This document shows positions 25,115 to 34,777 of a stretch of DNA of 57,998 nt, one piece after another. The stretch is from DATGMP01 sp035293565 (GTDB lineage: Bacteria > Pseudomonadota > Alphaproteobacteria > BOG-932 > Roseiterribacteraceae). Position 1 is the first letter of the stretch; every line of letters starts with the position of its first letter. Below the pieces are notes generated by a model that saw only the letters and a list, made by a program, of their open reading frames with translations, did not search any database and had not been told where the DNA came from. The DNA is taken from positions 1 through 57,998 of the forward strand of contig DATGMP010000047.1 of assembly GCA_035293565.1 (NCBI GenBank). The letters are read 5' to 3'. The position numbers and the translations under genes were made by a program.

Positions 25115-25597
25115 GTGACCAGTTTCATCGATCGCGAAAATGCCATCGAGGCGCATTATGCCATCCTCGAACTGGCCGCCTTTCAGGAGCGCTTGCACGC
25201 GTACAAGGCGCTCGGCCTTCGCGTCGCCACGCGGCTGGGTCTGCAGGGTTCCGAAGCGCAGCAATTCGCGGTGAAGTTCGCCGAGCACATAGGGGTGGAG
25301 AATGACGATGTTCGCGCGCGCATCATCGCCGAATTGAATCGCTACGACCTGCACCTGTCGCCCGCCGAGCTCCGCGACCTGATACTCGCCGACGGCACTG
25401 CGGAGCATGTGCAGAAGGTTGGCCCCTCCCACCGCTCATGGGTCGAATATCTGATAAGCCAGCTGATGATGCTGTTCGGTGCCGACCAGACGACGGGCGG
25501 AGACGCCCAGGACACGGCGCCTCGCGTATCGCCCCTGAGGCAAAGCGTGCTCTATTTCCTCTCCTGGCGACGCGCGGCGAATTCCCGAGATGGTTAG
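25115..25597 (+). CDS. DUF1476 (F1-ATPase zeta-like) protein with C-terminal extension
   Basis: 160 residues. The stretch FIDRENAIEAHYAILELAAF, then KALGLRVATRLGLQGSEAQQF and DDVRARIIAELNRYDLHLSP, follows the DUF1476 four-helix pattern. DUF1476 includes the zeta inhibitor of the alphaproteobacterial F1F0-ATP synthase. Usual members are about 105 residues; this one has some 55 extra at the C-terminus, with a short hydrophobic patch (VEYLISQLMMLFG). The usual inhibitory N-terminus TTFDDREKAFE reads TSFIDRENAIE here. GTG 25115 has GCGGAGG 6 bases upstream; the longer upstream frame is not supported. It may be a paralogue with a new role. Confidence 0.75.
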   Translation: MTSFIDRENAIEAHYAILELAAFQERLHAYKALGLRVATRLGLQGSEAQQFAVKFAEHIGVENDDVRARIIAELNRYDLHLSPAELRDLILADGTAEHVQKVGPSHRSWVEYLISQLMMLFGADQTTGGDAQDTAPRVSPLRQSVLYFLSWRRAANSRDG

Positions 25598-25639
25598 CGC
25601 GTCATGGGGTGGAGCGGCGAACCGCATCCCGCCCTGCAT

Positions 25640-25984
25640 TTACACGTGGAAGCTTTCTCCGCAGCCGCAGCGGCCCTTCTCGTTGGGATTCTTGAAGACG
25701 AAGCCGGTTGAGAATTTATCCTCGACGTAATCCATCTCGCTGCCGATCAGAAACATCGTGGCCGCGGGGTCGATGAAGATCTTCACGCCCTTGTCTTCGA
25801 CCACTTCCTCGAATTTCTTCTGATCCTTGGCATATTCGACGAAATAGGACAGCCCCGAACATCCGCGCGACTTCACGCCGATGCGCAGGCCCAGAATGCC
25901 CTCGCCGCCTTTCGCCATCAGGGCCTTGACCCGATCGGCGGCGGCATCCGTCAAGGTCATCGCTTGGAGTAATGGTCGCGCCAT
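25640..25984 (-). CDS. sufA: A-type iron-sulfur carrier protein
   Basis: 114 residues, normal for IscA/SufA/ErpA. It receives clusters from SufBCD and passes them to apo-proteins. The three ligands are Cys in SRGCSGLSY and the CGC pair in GRCGCGESF at the C-terminus. It is the last gene of the suf operon, 15 bases after sufT. A-type carriers are hard to tell apart by sequence, so the symbol rests on its place in the operon. Confidence 0.93.
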   Translation of the reverse strand: MARPLLQAMTLTDAAADRVKALMAKGGEGILGLRIGVKSRGCSGLSYFVEYAKDQKKFEEVVEDKGVKIFIDPAATMFLIGSEMDYVEDKFSTGFVFKNPNEKGRCGCGESFHV

Positions 25985-25999
25985 TTTTTCAGTCCTGAA

Positions 26000-26380
26000 T
26001 CAAAACATTCCGAGTTGCAATTTCGCCGTTTCGGCCATCAGGCCGGGATTCCAGGGCGGATCCCAGACCAGCTCGACCTCGACATTGCCGACACCCTCGA
26101 TCGCCTCCAGCGCCTCCTTGACCTGGCCCGGCATCTCGCCGGCGACCGGACAGGCAGGAGCGGTCAAGGTCATGCGGATCGCGACATTGTTCTCGACATC
26201 GATGTCGATTTTATAAATAAGGCCGAGCTCGTAGATATTCACCGGGATCTCCGGATCGAAGATCTCGCGGAGCGCATCCTTGACCTCGCGCAGCTTCGGA
26301 TGACCGGTCGGCAGCTCGGTCGCCGGCGGCTCGGCCTCGAGCTCGAGATCGATATCGTCGGTGGCTTCGGTCGCGCTCAT
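26000..26380 (-). CDS. sufT: SUF system MIP18-family (DUF59) maturation factor
   Basis: 126 residues. After an acidic, disordered N-terminus of about 30 residues the MIP18 domain begins (VKDALREIFDPEIPVNIYEL) and carries the conserved Cys in LTAPACPVAGEMP. SufT helps load or release Fe-S clusters onto target enzymes. Its ATG overlaps the sufU stop as ATGA (26377-26380), so the two are coupled. A longer frame to 26458 is a shadow over sufU. Confidence 0.93.
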   Translation of the reverse strand: MSATEATDDIDLELEAEPPATELPTGHPKLREVKDALREIFDPEIPVNIYELGLIYKIDIDVENNVAIRMTLTAPACPVAGEMPGQVKEALEAIEGVGNVEVELVWDPPWNPGLMAETAKLQLGMF

Positions 26381-26850
26381 GCCACGCTCTCCGTACTGAC
26401 CGGTTCGCTGCCGCCTTCCATCGCCTTCTCCATCGTGTGCCAGGCGAGCGTCGCGCACTTGACCCGCATCGGATATTGCCTGACGCCCGACAGCACCTGC
26501 ACGCGGTCGGCCGTATCATCATCGAGGGTCGTCAAATCGACATCCTCCCGACCGGTGCAGAGCGCATGCACGGTCCCGAACAGGCGCTTCGCCTCCTCGG
26601 CCGTGCGACCTTTCAGCATCTCGGTCATCATCGACGCCGAGGCGACCGAAATGGCGCAGCCCTGCCCTTCGAAGGCGGCGTGCCGAATGCGCCCCTTGTC
26701 GTCGACCGTCAGGAACACGTCGATCGTGTCACCGCACATCGCATTGTGTCCATGCGCGGTCCGATTGGCGTCCGCCGGATGCCCGAAATTCCGCGGATGC
26801 TTGCCGTGATCAAGGATCACTTCCTGATAGAGATTTCGGAGATCGTCCAT
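26377..26850 (-). CDS. sufU: SufU-type scaffold or sulfur-transfer protein
   Basis: 157 residues. The IscU-like fold is clear: LYQEVILDHGKHPRNFG, AMCGDTIDVFL, FEGQGCAISVASASMMTEM and RVKCATLAWH. These give the three cysteines that bind Zn or a nascent cluster; the SufU-specific insertion before the third Cys is present. SufU accepts sulfur from SufS. ATG 26850 is chosen; an ATG four codons earlier (26862) is possible, and neither has a clear ribosome site. The 157-base gap to sufS holds a long palindromic repeat, the only large break in the operon. Confidence 0.92.
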   Translation of the reverse strand: MDDLRNLYQEVILDHGKHPRNFGHPADANRTAHGHNAMCGDTIDVFLTVDDKGRIRHAAFEGQGCAISVASASMMTEMLKGRTAEEAKRLFGTVHALCTGREDVDLTTLDDDTADRVQVLSGVRQYPMRVKCATLAWHTMEKAMEGGSEPVSTESVA

Positions 26851-26890
26851 GATTAGAAACATATAGGAGTTGGCGCTGCCCCTACCCCAG

Positions 26891-26980
26891 TCGTCATGGC
26901 CGGGCTTGACCCGGCCATCCACGTCAGGGGTGGCGCAAGCGGAGGAACGTGGATGCCCGGGTCAAGCCCGGGCATGACGA
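26891..26980. repeat. 90-bp palindromic repeat within the suf operon
   Basis: The 34-base arms 26891-26924 and 26947-26980 are inverted with only two mismatches. Each arm also holds its own palindrome (CCGGGCTTGACCCGG or its complement), so the RNA can fold as one long stem or two small ones. TCGTCATGGCCGGGCTTGAC-type elements are dispersed in many alphaproteobacterial genomes. It lies between sufS and sufU. Confidence 0.85.
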
Positions 26981-27007
26981 TGTTAGAAGGTGGAACAATA
27001 ACCGCAC

Positions 27008-28276
27008 TCATAACTTCAATACCCTCTTCACCGCGCCGATCGCATCCGCAAGGGTATCGACCTCGGCGCGGGTGGTGTAGAGCGCCAGCGACGCGCGCGC
27101 GGTCGCGACGACGCCCAGCCTATCCATCAGCGGGTGGGCGCAATGATGGCCGGCGCGAACCGCCACGCCATGTTGGTCTAGAATGGTTGCAACATCGTGA
27201 GCGTGCGCGCCGTCGAGCGTGAAGGACAGGATGGCGCCTTTCTCCTCGGCGGTGCCGTACAACCTGAGCCCCTCGATCGCGGTCAGCCGCTCGGTCGCAT
27301 AGGCAAGCAGGTCCTCCTCATGCGCGGCGATGAATTCGAGACCTAGCTCGGACATGTAGTCGATCGCAGCGGCAAGCCCAATAGCCTCGGTAATCGCCGG
27401 CGTACCGGCCTCGAAGCGCGCCGGCGGCGGCTTGAAGGTGGTGCGCGCGAAGGTGACGCGCTCGATCATGTCGCCGCCGCCCTGATAGGGCGGCATCGCA
27501 TCCAGCATCGCGTATTTGCCGTAGAGCACGCCGATGCCGGTGGGCCCATAGAGCTTATGACCGGAGAAGACATAGAAATCCGGATCCAGCGCCTGCATGT
27601 CGACGCGGCGGTGCGCGGCGGCCTGGCAGCCATCGATCAGCACCGCGGCGCCGGCTTCGCGCGCCAGCCGCACGATCTCCCGCGCCGGCAGGATCGTGCC
27701 GAGCGCGTTCGACATATGGGCGAAGGCGACGAGCCGCGTGCGCGGTCCGATCAGCGCCGCGAGCGCATCGAGCCGCACTCGTCCGGCATCGTCGATCGGC
27801 GCGACCTTGATCTCGATGCCCTTCTCGGCGCGCAGCAGCTGCCACGGCACGATGTTGGCGTGGTGCTCGAGCTCGGTCAGGATCACCTCGTCGCCGGCCC
27901 CCAGATTCTTCCGGCCCCAGCTCTGCGCCACCAGGTTGATCGCCTCCGTCGCGTTGCGGGTGAAGACGATCTCGTCGGCCTTCGACGCGTTGATGAATCG
28001 CGCCACTTTGGCGCGCGCATTCTCGAAGGCCTCGGTCGCGCGCTGCGACAGGTAATGCACGCCGCGATGGATGTTGGCGTAGTCCTCCTCATAGAAGCGG
28101 GACATCGCCTCGATCACCTGTCGCGGCTTTTGCGCCGAGGCTGCGCTGTCGAGATAGACCAGCGGCTTGCCGTTCACCTTGCGCGAAAGAATCGGAAAAT
28201 CCTGACGCACGCGCTCGACATCGAGCGTGTTGCTGCGCCGCGCGCGGTGCATCGGATCGACTGTCGCCAGTGTCAT
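27008..28276 (-). CDS. sufS: Cysteine desulfurase
   Basis: 422 residues. A PLP-dependent class V aminotransferase-fold enzyme that takes sulfur from cysteine for cluster assembly. The PLP lysine is in FSGHKLYGPTG and the persulfide Cys in RAGHHCAHPLMDRLGV, typical of type II (SufS) enzymes. LDSAASAQKP and HHANIVPWQ are further landmarks. Its ATG overlaps the sufD stop (ATGA, 28273-28276). In the RNA it is followed by the long palindrome before sufU. Confidence 0.96.
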   Translation of the reverse strand: MTLATVDPMHRARRSNTLDVERVRQDFPILSRKVNGKPLVYLDSAASAQKPRQVIEAMSRFYEEDYANIHRGVHYLSQRATEAFENARAKVARFINASKADEIVFTRNATEAINLVAQSWGRKNLGAGDEVILTELEHHANIVPWQLLRAEKGIEIKVAPIDDAGRVRLDALAALIGPRTRLVAFAHMSNALGTILPAREIVRLAREAGAAVLIDGCQAAAHRRVDMQALDPDFYVFSGHKLYGPTGIGVLYGKYAMLDAMPPYQGGGDMIERVTFARTTFKPPPARFEAGTPAITEAIGLAAAIDYMSELGLEFIAAHEEDLLAYATERLTAIEGLRLYGTAEEKGAILSFTLDGAHAHDVATILDQHGVAVRAGHHCAHPLMDRLGVVATARASLALYTTRAEVDTLADAIGAVKRVLKL

Positions 28277-29445
28277 GCTGCCACTCTCTTCGCAAGCCAG
28301 CCCGCGGCCGCCGCCTTGAAGGTTTCGCGGACGCCCTCATGGTCGATCTCATCCAGCGCGCCGTCGATGAAACCCTGGATCAACAATGCGCGAGCTTCGC
28401 GCTCCGGCACGCCCCGCGAACGCAGATAGAAGAGCGCATTTTCGTCCAACCGACCCGACGTCGCGCCGTGGCTGCATTTCACATCGTCGGCATGAATTTC
28501 GAGCTCGGGCTTCACATCGATCTCGGCGTCCCGCGACAGCAGCAGAGTCTGGCTCGATTGATTGCCGTCGGTCTGCTGCGCCCCTGGCCTCACCAGGATC
28601 TTGCCCTGGAAGACGGCATGGCCGTGATCGTCGACAATCCCCTTCTGAGTCTGGCGCGAGCTGCAATGCGGCACCCTGTGATCGACCAGCACCGTGGTAT
28701 CCGCATGGCGCCGGCCATCGACCAGATAGGCGCCGTCGACCCGGACCGAGCCGCCCTCGCCGACGAGCCGCGCTTCGATTTCACGTCGCACGAGACCGCC
28801 GCCGGCAGTGAGCGCGAATGTCTGGTAGGTCGCAGCGCGTCCGATCTCGGCGGCGATGGTCGTCGTCACGAGCGCGGCTTCGGATTCTTCGTGCAGCGCG
28901 TAGTGCCGCAGGTTGGCGCCGGCGCCGAGCGCGATCTCGAACACGCTGTTGCTGAAGCCGCCTTTCGAGGAATGCCTCTCGACGATGACCGCTTCGGCCG
29001 CGCGGCCGAGAACGATCAGATGGCGCGGATAGACAGTTTCATTTCCAGTCGACGCCCAGGTCGTTTCGATTGGACGATCCAGCACGACACCGTCCGGCAC
29101 GATCAGAACCAACCCGTCTTCGATCCACGCGGTGTTGAGAGCGGCCATCGGCCTACGATCGACGTCGATCAGCTTGCCCAGATGGCGTTCCACGATTGCG
29201 GGGTTTCTTCGCAGCAATTCGGCTAGCGAACCAAGCGCGACGCCGTTCGGCAACGGGCCGACCGAACCTGACAACCCGCTGAGACCATGCGGCGGCCCTG
29301 AGGGCTCGAGCCCAAGCGCGCGCAGCTTGTTGAGGCCTGTGAACTTCCAGGCTTCGTCTTTACGCGACGGCAAGCCGGTTTCCGCGAAGCGCGCGCGGCC
29401 CTTCGCGCGGAGGTCATCCAGCCAGGAGAGGGTTCCGACGCTCAT
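28273..29445 (-). CDS. sufD: SUF scaffold subunit SufD
   Basis: 390 residues. The SufB/D beta-helix core occupies roughly residues 100-350, with the landmark segments VDHRVPHCSSRQTQKGI, ILVRPGAQQTDGNQSSQ, KCSHGATSGRL and LRSRGVPEREARALLIQGF. SufD pairs with SufB and SufC to form the scaffold on which clusters are built. It is shorter at the N-terminus than the E. coli protein. It is linked to sufC upstream and sufS downstream by ATGA overlaps. Confidence 0.94.
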   Translation of the reverse strand: MSVGTLSWLDDLRAKGRARFAETGLPSRKDEAWKFTGLNKLRALGLEPSGPPHGLSGLSGSVGPLPNGVALGSLAELLRRNPAIVERHLGKLIDVDRRPMAALNTAWIEDGLVLIVPDGVVLDRPIETTWASTGNETVYPRHLIVLGRAAEAVIVERHSSKGGFSNSVFEIALGAGANLRHYALHEESEAALVTTTIAAEIGRAATYQTFALTAGGGLVRREIEARLVGEGGSVRVDGAYLVDGRRHADTTVLVDHRVPHCSSRQTQKGIVDDHGHAVFQGKILVRPGAQQTDGNQSSQTLLLSRDAEIDVKPELEIHADDVKCSHGATSGRLDENALFYLRSRGVPEREARALLIQGFIDGALDEIDHEGVRETFKAAAAGWLAKRVAA

Positions 29446-30194
29446 GCCGCCGCATTCTCCCCGAACTCGGCATAGCCGGTGCGCTCTAGCTCGAGCGCCA
29501 ATTCCTTGCCGCCCGAGCGCTGGATGCGCCCATGCGCCAGCACATGGATGCGATCGGGCACGATATGCTCGAGCAGCCGCTGATAATGGGTGATGACCAG
29601 CATCGAACGATCAGGCGCGCGGAGCGCGTTGACGCCGTCCGCGACCATCTTGAGCGCATCGATATCGAGACCGGAATCGGTCTCGTCCAGAATCGCGAGC
29701 CTCGGCGCGAGCAGCGCCATTTGCAGCACCTCGTTGCGCTTCTTCTCGCCGCCGGAGAAACCGACATTGACAGCGCGCTTCATCATCTCGTCCGAAATGC
29801 CGAGCTTCTTCGCTTGACCGCGCACGAGCCGCATGAACTGGATCGCGTCGAGCTCGTTCTCGCCTCGCGCGCGCCGCACCGCATTGATCGCCGTGCGCAG
29901 GAAGGTCGCAGTCGGCACGCCCGGAATCTCGACCGGATATTGGAAGGCGAGAAACACGCCGGCGACAGCCCGCTCCTCGGGCTTCATCGCCAGCAGATCC
30001 TTGCCCTCGAACGTCGCCCGGCCAGCCGTGACCTCATAGCCCTCCCGCCCGGCGAGCACATAGGACAGCGTCGACTTGCCCGAGCCGTTCGGCCCCATGA
30101 TCGCATGCACCTCGCCCGACGGCACGCTGAGCGTCAGCCCTTTCAGGATCTCGCGGCCGTCGACGGAGGCGTGTAGGTTTTCGATTTCGAGCAT
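29442..30194 (-). CDS. sufC: SUF system ATPase
   Basis: 250 residues. An ABC-type ATPase without membrane partners. The Walker A motif is GPNGSGKST, the signature is FSGGEKKRNE, and Walker B with the following D-loop is LAILDETDSGLD. ATP binding reshapes the SufB-SufD dimer to expose the assembly site. ATG 30194 is used because the ABC domain begins there (MLEIENLHASVDG). A longer frame upstream is Arg-rich shadow over the small membrane gene. It overlaps sufD by four bases. Confidence 0.96.
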   Translation of the reverse strand: MLEIENLHASVDGREILKGLTLSVPSGEVHAIMGPNGSGKSTLSYVLAGREGYEVTAGRATFEGKDLLAMKPEERAVAGVFLAFQYPVEIPGVPTATFLRTAINAVRRARGENELDAIQFMRLVRGQAKKLGISDEMMKRAVNVGFSGGEKKRNEVLQMALLAPRLAILDETDSGLDIDALKMVADGVNALRAPDRSMLVITHYQRLLEHIVPDRIHVLAHGRIQRSGGKELALELERTGYAEFGENAAA

Positions 30195-30198
30195 TCCG

Positions 30199-30437
30199 TT
30201 ATTCCTTACCGCCCCAGCGCCAACGCCAAGTGCCGCTACCCTTTGCCGTCGCGATCGTGAAAAGGACCGCAAGCCAGACGATCAAACCGATCAACCATTC
30301 CGCCATATGAGCCGGCAGCAAGGCGATGTTCATCGCCGCCAAGATCGCGACCATCACGGCGAGAAGAGCCCAGCCCTTCCAATTGGCCGGCGTCGCGCCA
30401 TAGCCGTAGCGCTTCGGCCTGAACCAAGCCTCACCGC

Positions 30438-30441
<4 letters not shown>
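30199..30441 (-). CDS. Small two-helix membrane protein inside the suf operon
   Basis: 80 residues. A short N-terminal motif WFRPKRYGYGATPANWKGW precedes two hydrophobic helices (ALLAVMVAILAAMNIAL and MAEWLIGLIVWLAVLFTIA), and the C-terminus is WRWRWGGKE. Proteins starting with this F-x-PKxYGYGA motif are widespread in alphaproteobacteria but have no known function. The gene lies between sufB (ATGA overlap at 30438-30441) and sufC (4-base gap). It is therefore made with the scaffold and may help tether the SUF machinery to the membrane; that role is inferred. Confidence 0.82.
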
Positions 30442-31927
<1,486 letters not shown>

Positions 31928-31928
<1 letters not shown>

Positions 31929-32383
31929 CAGGAAAGACTCTCGGCTGGCCTCGCCTCCGGAGGCGGAGGCGGGGTGAATGGGTGGGCGGCCATATCGGCC
32001 AGCGTGATCTCCTCGAGCGCCGAGCGGATCGCCCGGTTGACCCGGTTCCAATTGCCGCGCATCGAGCACAGGCTCTCGACCCCACAATGGTCGTCCGAGC
32101 CGTCGACGCAGGCAGCGAGCGCGATCGGCCCGTCCAGGGCCACGATGATCTCGGCCACCGAGATCGCCGCCGCCGGCCGAGCCAGCTCATAGCCGCCATT
32201 GCTGCCGCGCAGGGACACAAGAATGCCGGACTTTGCCAACGACTTCAGTATCTTGGCCGCGGTCGGCTCGGGCACGGCCGTGCGGTCGGCGAGCCGGCAG
32301 GTCGTATAGACCTCCTTCTCCCGCGCCGCCATATGCGACAGCATCACGACCGCATAATCGGTCAGTTTGCTGAGCCTGATCAC
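31928..32383 (-). CDS. Rrf2 family SUF operon regulator
   Basis: 151 residues. The winged helix spans about residues 1-65 (KLTDYAVVMLSHMA, VPEPTAAKILKSLAKSGIL, SNGGYELARP). Three cysteines follow (ACVDGSDDHCGVESLC), the usual place for a 2Fe-2S cluster in IscR/SufR-like Rrf2 proteins, with spacing C-x7-C-x5-C. It probably senses cluster supply and represses its own operon. It is the first gene of the suf operon and is coupled to sufB. The C-terminal tail is Pro-rich. Confidence 0.92.
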
Positions 32384-32402
32384 GCCCTTGCCATCCTATA
32401 GG

Positions 32403-32413
32403 ACCAAATTGGT
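32403..32413. promoter_or_regulatory. Candidate Rrf2 operator
   Basis: ACCAAATTGGT is a perfect 11-bp palindrome located 20 bases before the Rrf2 start codon and just after the -10 element. Its position fits autorepression of the suf operon. Confidence 0.5.
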
Positions 32414-32417
32414 ACCC

Positions 32418-32447
32418 TTTAGATACGAAGGAAGGGGGCCAGGTCAA
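32418..32447 (-). promoter_or_regulatory. Candidate suf operon promoter
   Basis: On the minus strand TTGACC (32447-32442) and TCTAAA (32423-32418) are 18 bases apart. Predicted transcription would begin within the ACCAAATTGGT palindrome. An alternative -10, TATAGG, lies closer to the gene. Confidence 0.5.
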
Positions 32448-32534
32448 GCACCGGGAGCCAGGGGAAGCTCCGAAAAGCGACTGAGCTAGTCCCTGCTTAT
32501 GCGTAGAAGCCTATGCTCCAGAGCTCCCGTCACA

Positions 32535-33305
32535 TCATTTCGCGGGCTTCTGGAATTTGAGGATGAATTGATCGGTCTTCCCGCGGATGCTCGGGTCGAA
32601 GACCTTGGCCGTGTGGGGATCGGCGGAATTGCGCAGCACATCGCTCTCGGCGACGAGCTTGAATCCGGCTGCCTGGACCTCGGCCTTGACCGCCTCGGGG
32701 TCTATCCGATGGAGGGTGCTCGTATCCCGGAATCCCGAGCCCGCCGTGGCGGCATGGTCGAGCACGATGTAGATGCCGCCGGGCTTTAGCGCGTCGAAAA
32801 TGGACTTGTTCACGGCACCCAGGTCGAGGCCAGGGATGTTGTGGAGGTCATGATAATTTTGCGAAGTCCAAACCATGTCCACCGGCTCGGAGAGCTTCAG
32901 AGCCGTTAGCGGCTGCTCGAGCTCGGTCACATTCGCATAGGCGGGGTCGGCCGCGATGGCTTTGACCGCTGCTGTTCTGGTCTCGGGCACGCCTTGCGGC
33001 CATACCGCGTAGACATGCCCCTTGGGCCCAACCACCCTGCTGAAGATGCGCGTGAAATAGCCGCTGCCGGGAAGCAGATCGACAATCTTGTCGCCTGGCT
33101 TCAGGCCCGCGAACGCGATGGACTCCGCCGGCTTACGGTTGACATCGCGTTGCTTGTCGGCATCCGGACGCGCGGGATTGTCGACCGCCGCGGTGATCGC
33201 GGCGGAGACGCTTTCCGCAGCGCGGACCGTTGGGGTGCAACTCAGGCCTACGAGGCCGCTCCAGGCGAGGATAACCACCGCCAAGCATGAGACGCGGGTC
33301 CGCAT
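32535..33305 (-). CDS. Exported class I methyltransferase-like protein (COG4798 type)
   Basis: 256 residues. A signal peptide (CLAVVILAWSGLVGLSCTP, ending near residue 29) precedes a Rossmann-type methyltransferase domain: KIVDLLPGSGYFTRIFSRVVG as motif I, DMVWTSQNYHDLH at strand 4, and LKPGGIYIVLDHAA as the post-motif. Its likely relatives are the periplasmic predicted methyltransferases of COG4798. How such a protein would get S-adenosylmethionine outside the cytoplasm is unknown, so it may bind another ligand. A Cys in the signal region could be lipidated, but the lipobox is atypical. Confidence 0.82.
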   Translation of the reverse strand: MRTRVSCLAVVILAWSGLVGLSCTPTVRAAESVSAAITAAVDNPARPDADKQRDVNRKPAESIAFAGLKPGDKIVDLLPGSGYFTRIFSRVVGPKGHVYAVWPQGVPETRTAAVKAIAADPAYANVTELEQPLTALKLSEPVDMVWTSQNYHDLHNIPGLDLGAVNKSIFDALKPGGIYIVLDHAATAGSGFRDTSTLHRIDPEAVKAEVQAAGFKLVAESDVLRNSADPHTAKVFDPSIRGKTDQFILKFQKPAK

Positions 33306-33507
33306 GGCTTTTCTCCAATGCCTTTACAGACTGACGGAAGCAATACGCGATTGACCATCTCGTTCTTGCGGAAACGCCGGTCACAATACGGGGATTCCAA
33401 ATGATCCGATGCTAACCTTTCCGCACAGCTTCGTTGGGGAGGGGATCTGAACAGGAAGGCGCTCATGGCACTGGACAAGCCGCGCCCTCTGCGGGCAATC
33501 ACGCCGC

Positions 33508-34101
33508 GTGCCCACCTCCATCACCCAAGAGCTCATATCGCTGGCGCAGATCGTCTTCATCGATCTGGTTCTGGCCGGGGACAATGCGATCGTCGTCGGG
33601 CTGGCGGTGGCCGGGCTGCCGGAGGCGCTGAAGCGGCGGGCCATATGGATGGGCCTCGGCGGGGCGGTCATCCTCCGGATCCTGTTCTCGGTGGTGGCGT
33701 TGAAGCTGCTGGCGATCCTGGGCCTCACATTGGCCGGCGGGCTGTTGCTGCTTTGGGTCGCGTGGAAGCTCTATCGCGAGCTCCGCGGCCAGGGAGCGCA
33801 TGTTGCGCACGGCAGCGGCAAGGCCAAATCGCTCAGAAGCGCGGTTATTGGCATATTGGCCGCGGATCTCTCCATGTCGCTCGACAATGCGCTGGCGGTC
33901 GCGGGAGCAGCCCGTGACAACATCGAAATTCTGGTGATCGGACTCGTATTGTCCGTCGCTTTGATGGCCATTGCGGCCGAATGGGTGGCGCGATTCATCG
34001 AACGCCAACGCTGGCTCGGCTATGCCGGGCTCCTGGTCGTGGTATATGTCGCCGCCGATATGATTCTGCGCGGGACCAAAGAAGTCGTCCAATCGCTGTG
34101 A
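33508..34101 (+). CDS. TerC family integral membrane protein (YjbE type)
   Basis: 197 residues and about six hydrophobic helices. The TerC signature occurs twice, as LVLAGDNAIVVGLAVAG near the N-terminus and ADLSMSLDNALAVAGA near residue 120. The paired Asp-Asn residues are thought to bind or move metal ions such as manganese. The start is a GTG at 33508; I see no strong ribosome site, so the start is uncertain. Helix order fits a shortened TerC without the C-terminal CBS domains found in longer relatives. The exoD gene starts 28 bases downstream. Confidence 0.83.
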   Translation: MPTSITQELISLAQIVFIDLVLAGDNAIVVGLAVAGLPEALKRRAIWMGLGGAVILRILFSVVALKLLAILGLTLAGGLLLLWVAWKLYRELRGQGAHVAHGSGKAKSLRSAVIGILAADLSMSLDNALAVAGAARDNIEILVIGLVLSVALMAIAAEWVARFIERQRWLGYAGLLVVVYVAADMILRGTKEVVQSL

Positions 34102-34129
34102 CCAACTCTTCCCCTATCGTTCGGGTGCC

Positions 34130-34777
34130 ATGACGGTCTCCCATGCCGACAGCCGCGTCGCCGACGCGCTTCCGACCTCGGAGCTTCTGATCCGCATCGT
34201 CGAGCGGTGTCCCGACGGCCAAGTCTCGGTCGGCGATCTGATCGACGAGCTCGGCGACCGCGCCTTCGGGATCATCCTCCTGATCCTCTCGATCCCGGTC
34301 GCCATTCCCGGCCCGCCGGGTCTGCCTGTGATTTTCGGCGTGCCGATGCTGGTGTTCGCGGCACAGCTCTGGCTGGGTCACGACCGACCGTGGCTGCCGG
34401 GTTTCGTCCGCCGCCGTGAATTCCCCAGAATTTCACTGCTGTCCGTCCTGCGCCGCGTCCGCCCGACTCTGGCCTTTCTGGAGAATGTCTGCCGTCCGCG
34501 GCTCCTGCCCCTGACCGAGCCGAGGGGCGAGCGTTGGCTCGGCGCCTACATCCTTCTGAGCTGCATCGTTCTCATCAATCCGGTGCCGATCCCCTTCAGC
34601 CATCTGCCGCTGGCGTGGGCTCTTACGGTTCTGTTCCTGGGCTATGTCGAGCGCGACGGCTGGGTGATCCTGGGCGGCATTCTGGCCGCCCTCGCCGGCA
34701 TGGCGATCAATCTCTCCTTGACCGGCAGCCTGCTTTTGCTGGGTCTCAAGTTCCTCCGACACCTGCTCGCGCCGTGA
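34130..34777 (+). CDS. exoD: ExoD family membrane protein
   Basis: 215 residues. ExoD proteins are needed for exopolysaccharide production in rhizobia; the biochemical role is unknown. Family landmarks are VSVGDLIDELGDRAFGIILLIL, then PVAIPGPPGLPVIFGVPML and the C-terminal AGMAINLSLTGSLLLLGL. Four hydrophobic helices are predicted. The stop codon overlaps the GTG start of mipZ (GTGA, 34774-34777), tying the two in one transcript. The galU and dehydrogenase genes for sugar-nucleotides follow, fitting a polysaccharide context. Confidence 0.85.
   Translation: MTVSHADSRVADALPTSELLIRIVERCPDGQVSVGDLIDELGDRAFGIILLILSIPVAIPGPPGLPVIFGVPMLVFAAQLWLGHDRPWLPGFVRRREFPRISLLSVLRRVRPTLAFLENVCRPRLLPLTEPRGERWLGAYILLSCIVLINPVPIPFSHLPLAWALTVLFLGYVERDGWVILGGILAALAGMAINLSLTGSLLLLGLKFLRHLLAP

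Noticed and set aside
26863..26922. N-terminal extension of SufU (DGRVKPGHDDWG)
   Set aside because: It is translated repeat DNA; the conserved SufU start is MDDLRNLYQ.
26891..26980. CRISPR-like array or tRNA
   Set aside because: A single palindrome with no spacer series and no cloverleaf with anticodon arm. No CRISPR repeats or tRNA genes were found anywhere in the window.
34534..34773. 80-codon N-terminal extension of MipZ
   Set aside because: It lies wholly inside exoD in another frame, and MipZ homology starts at the GTG at 34774.
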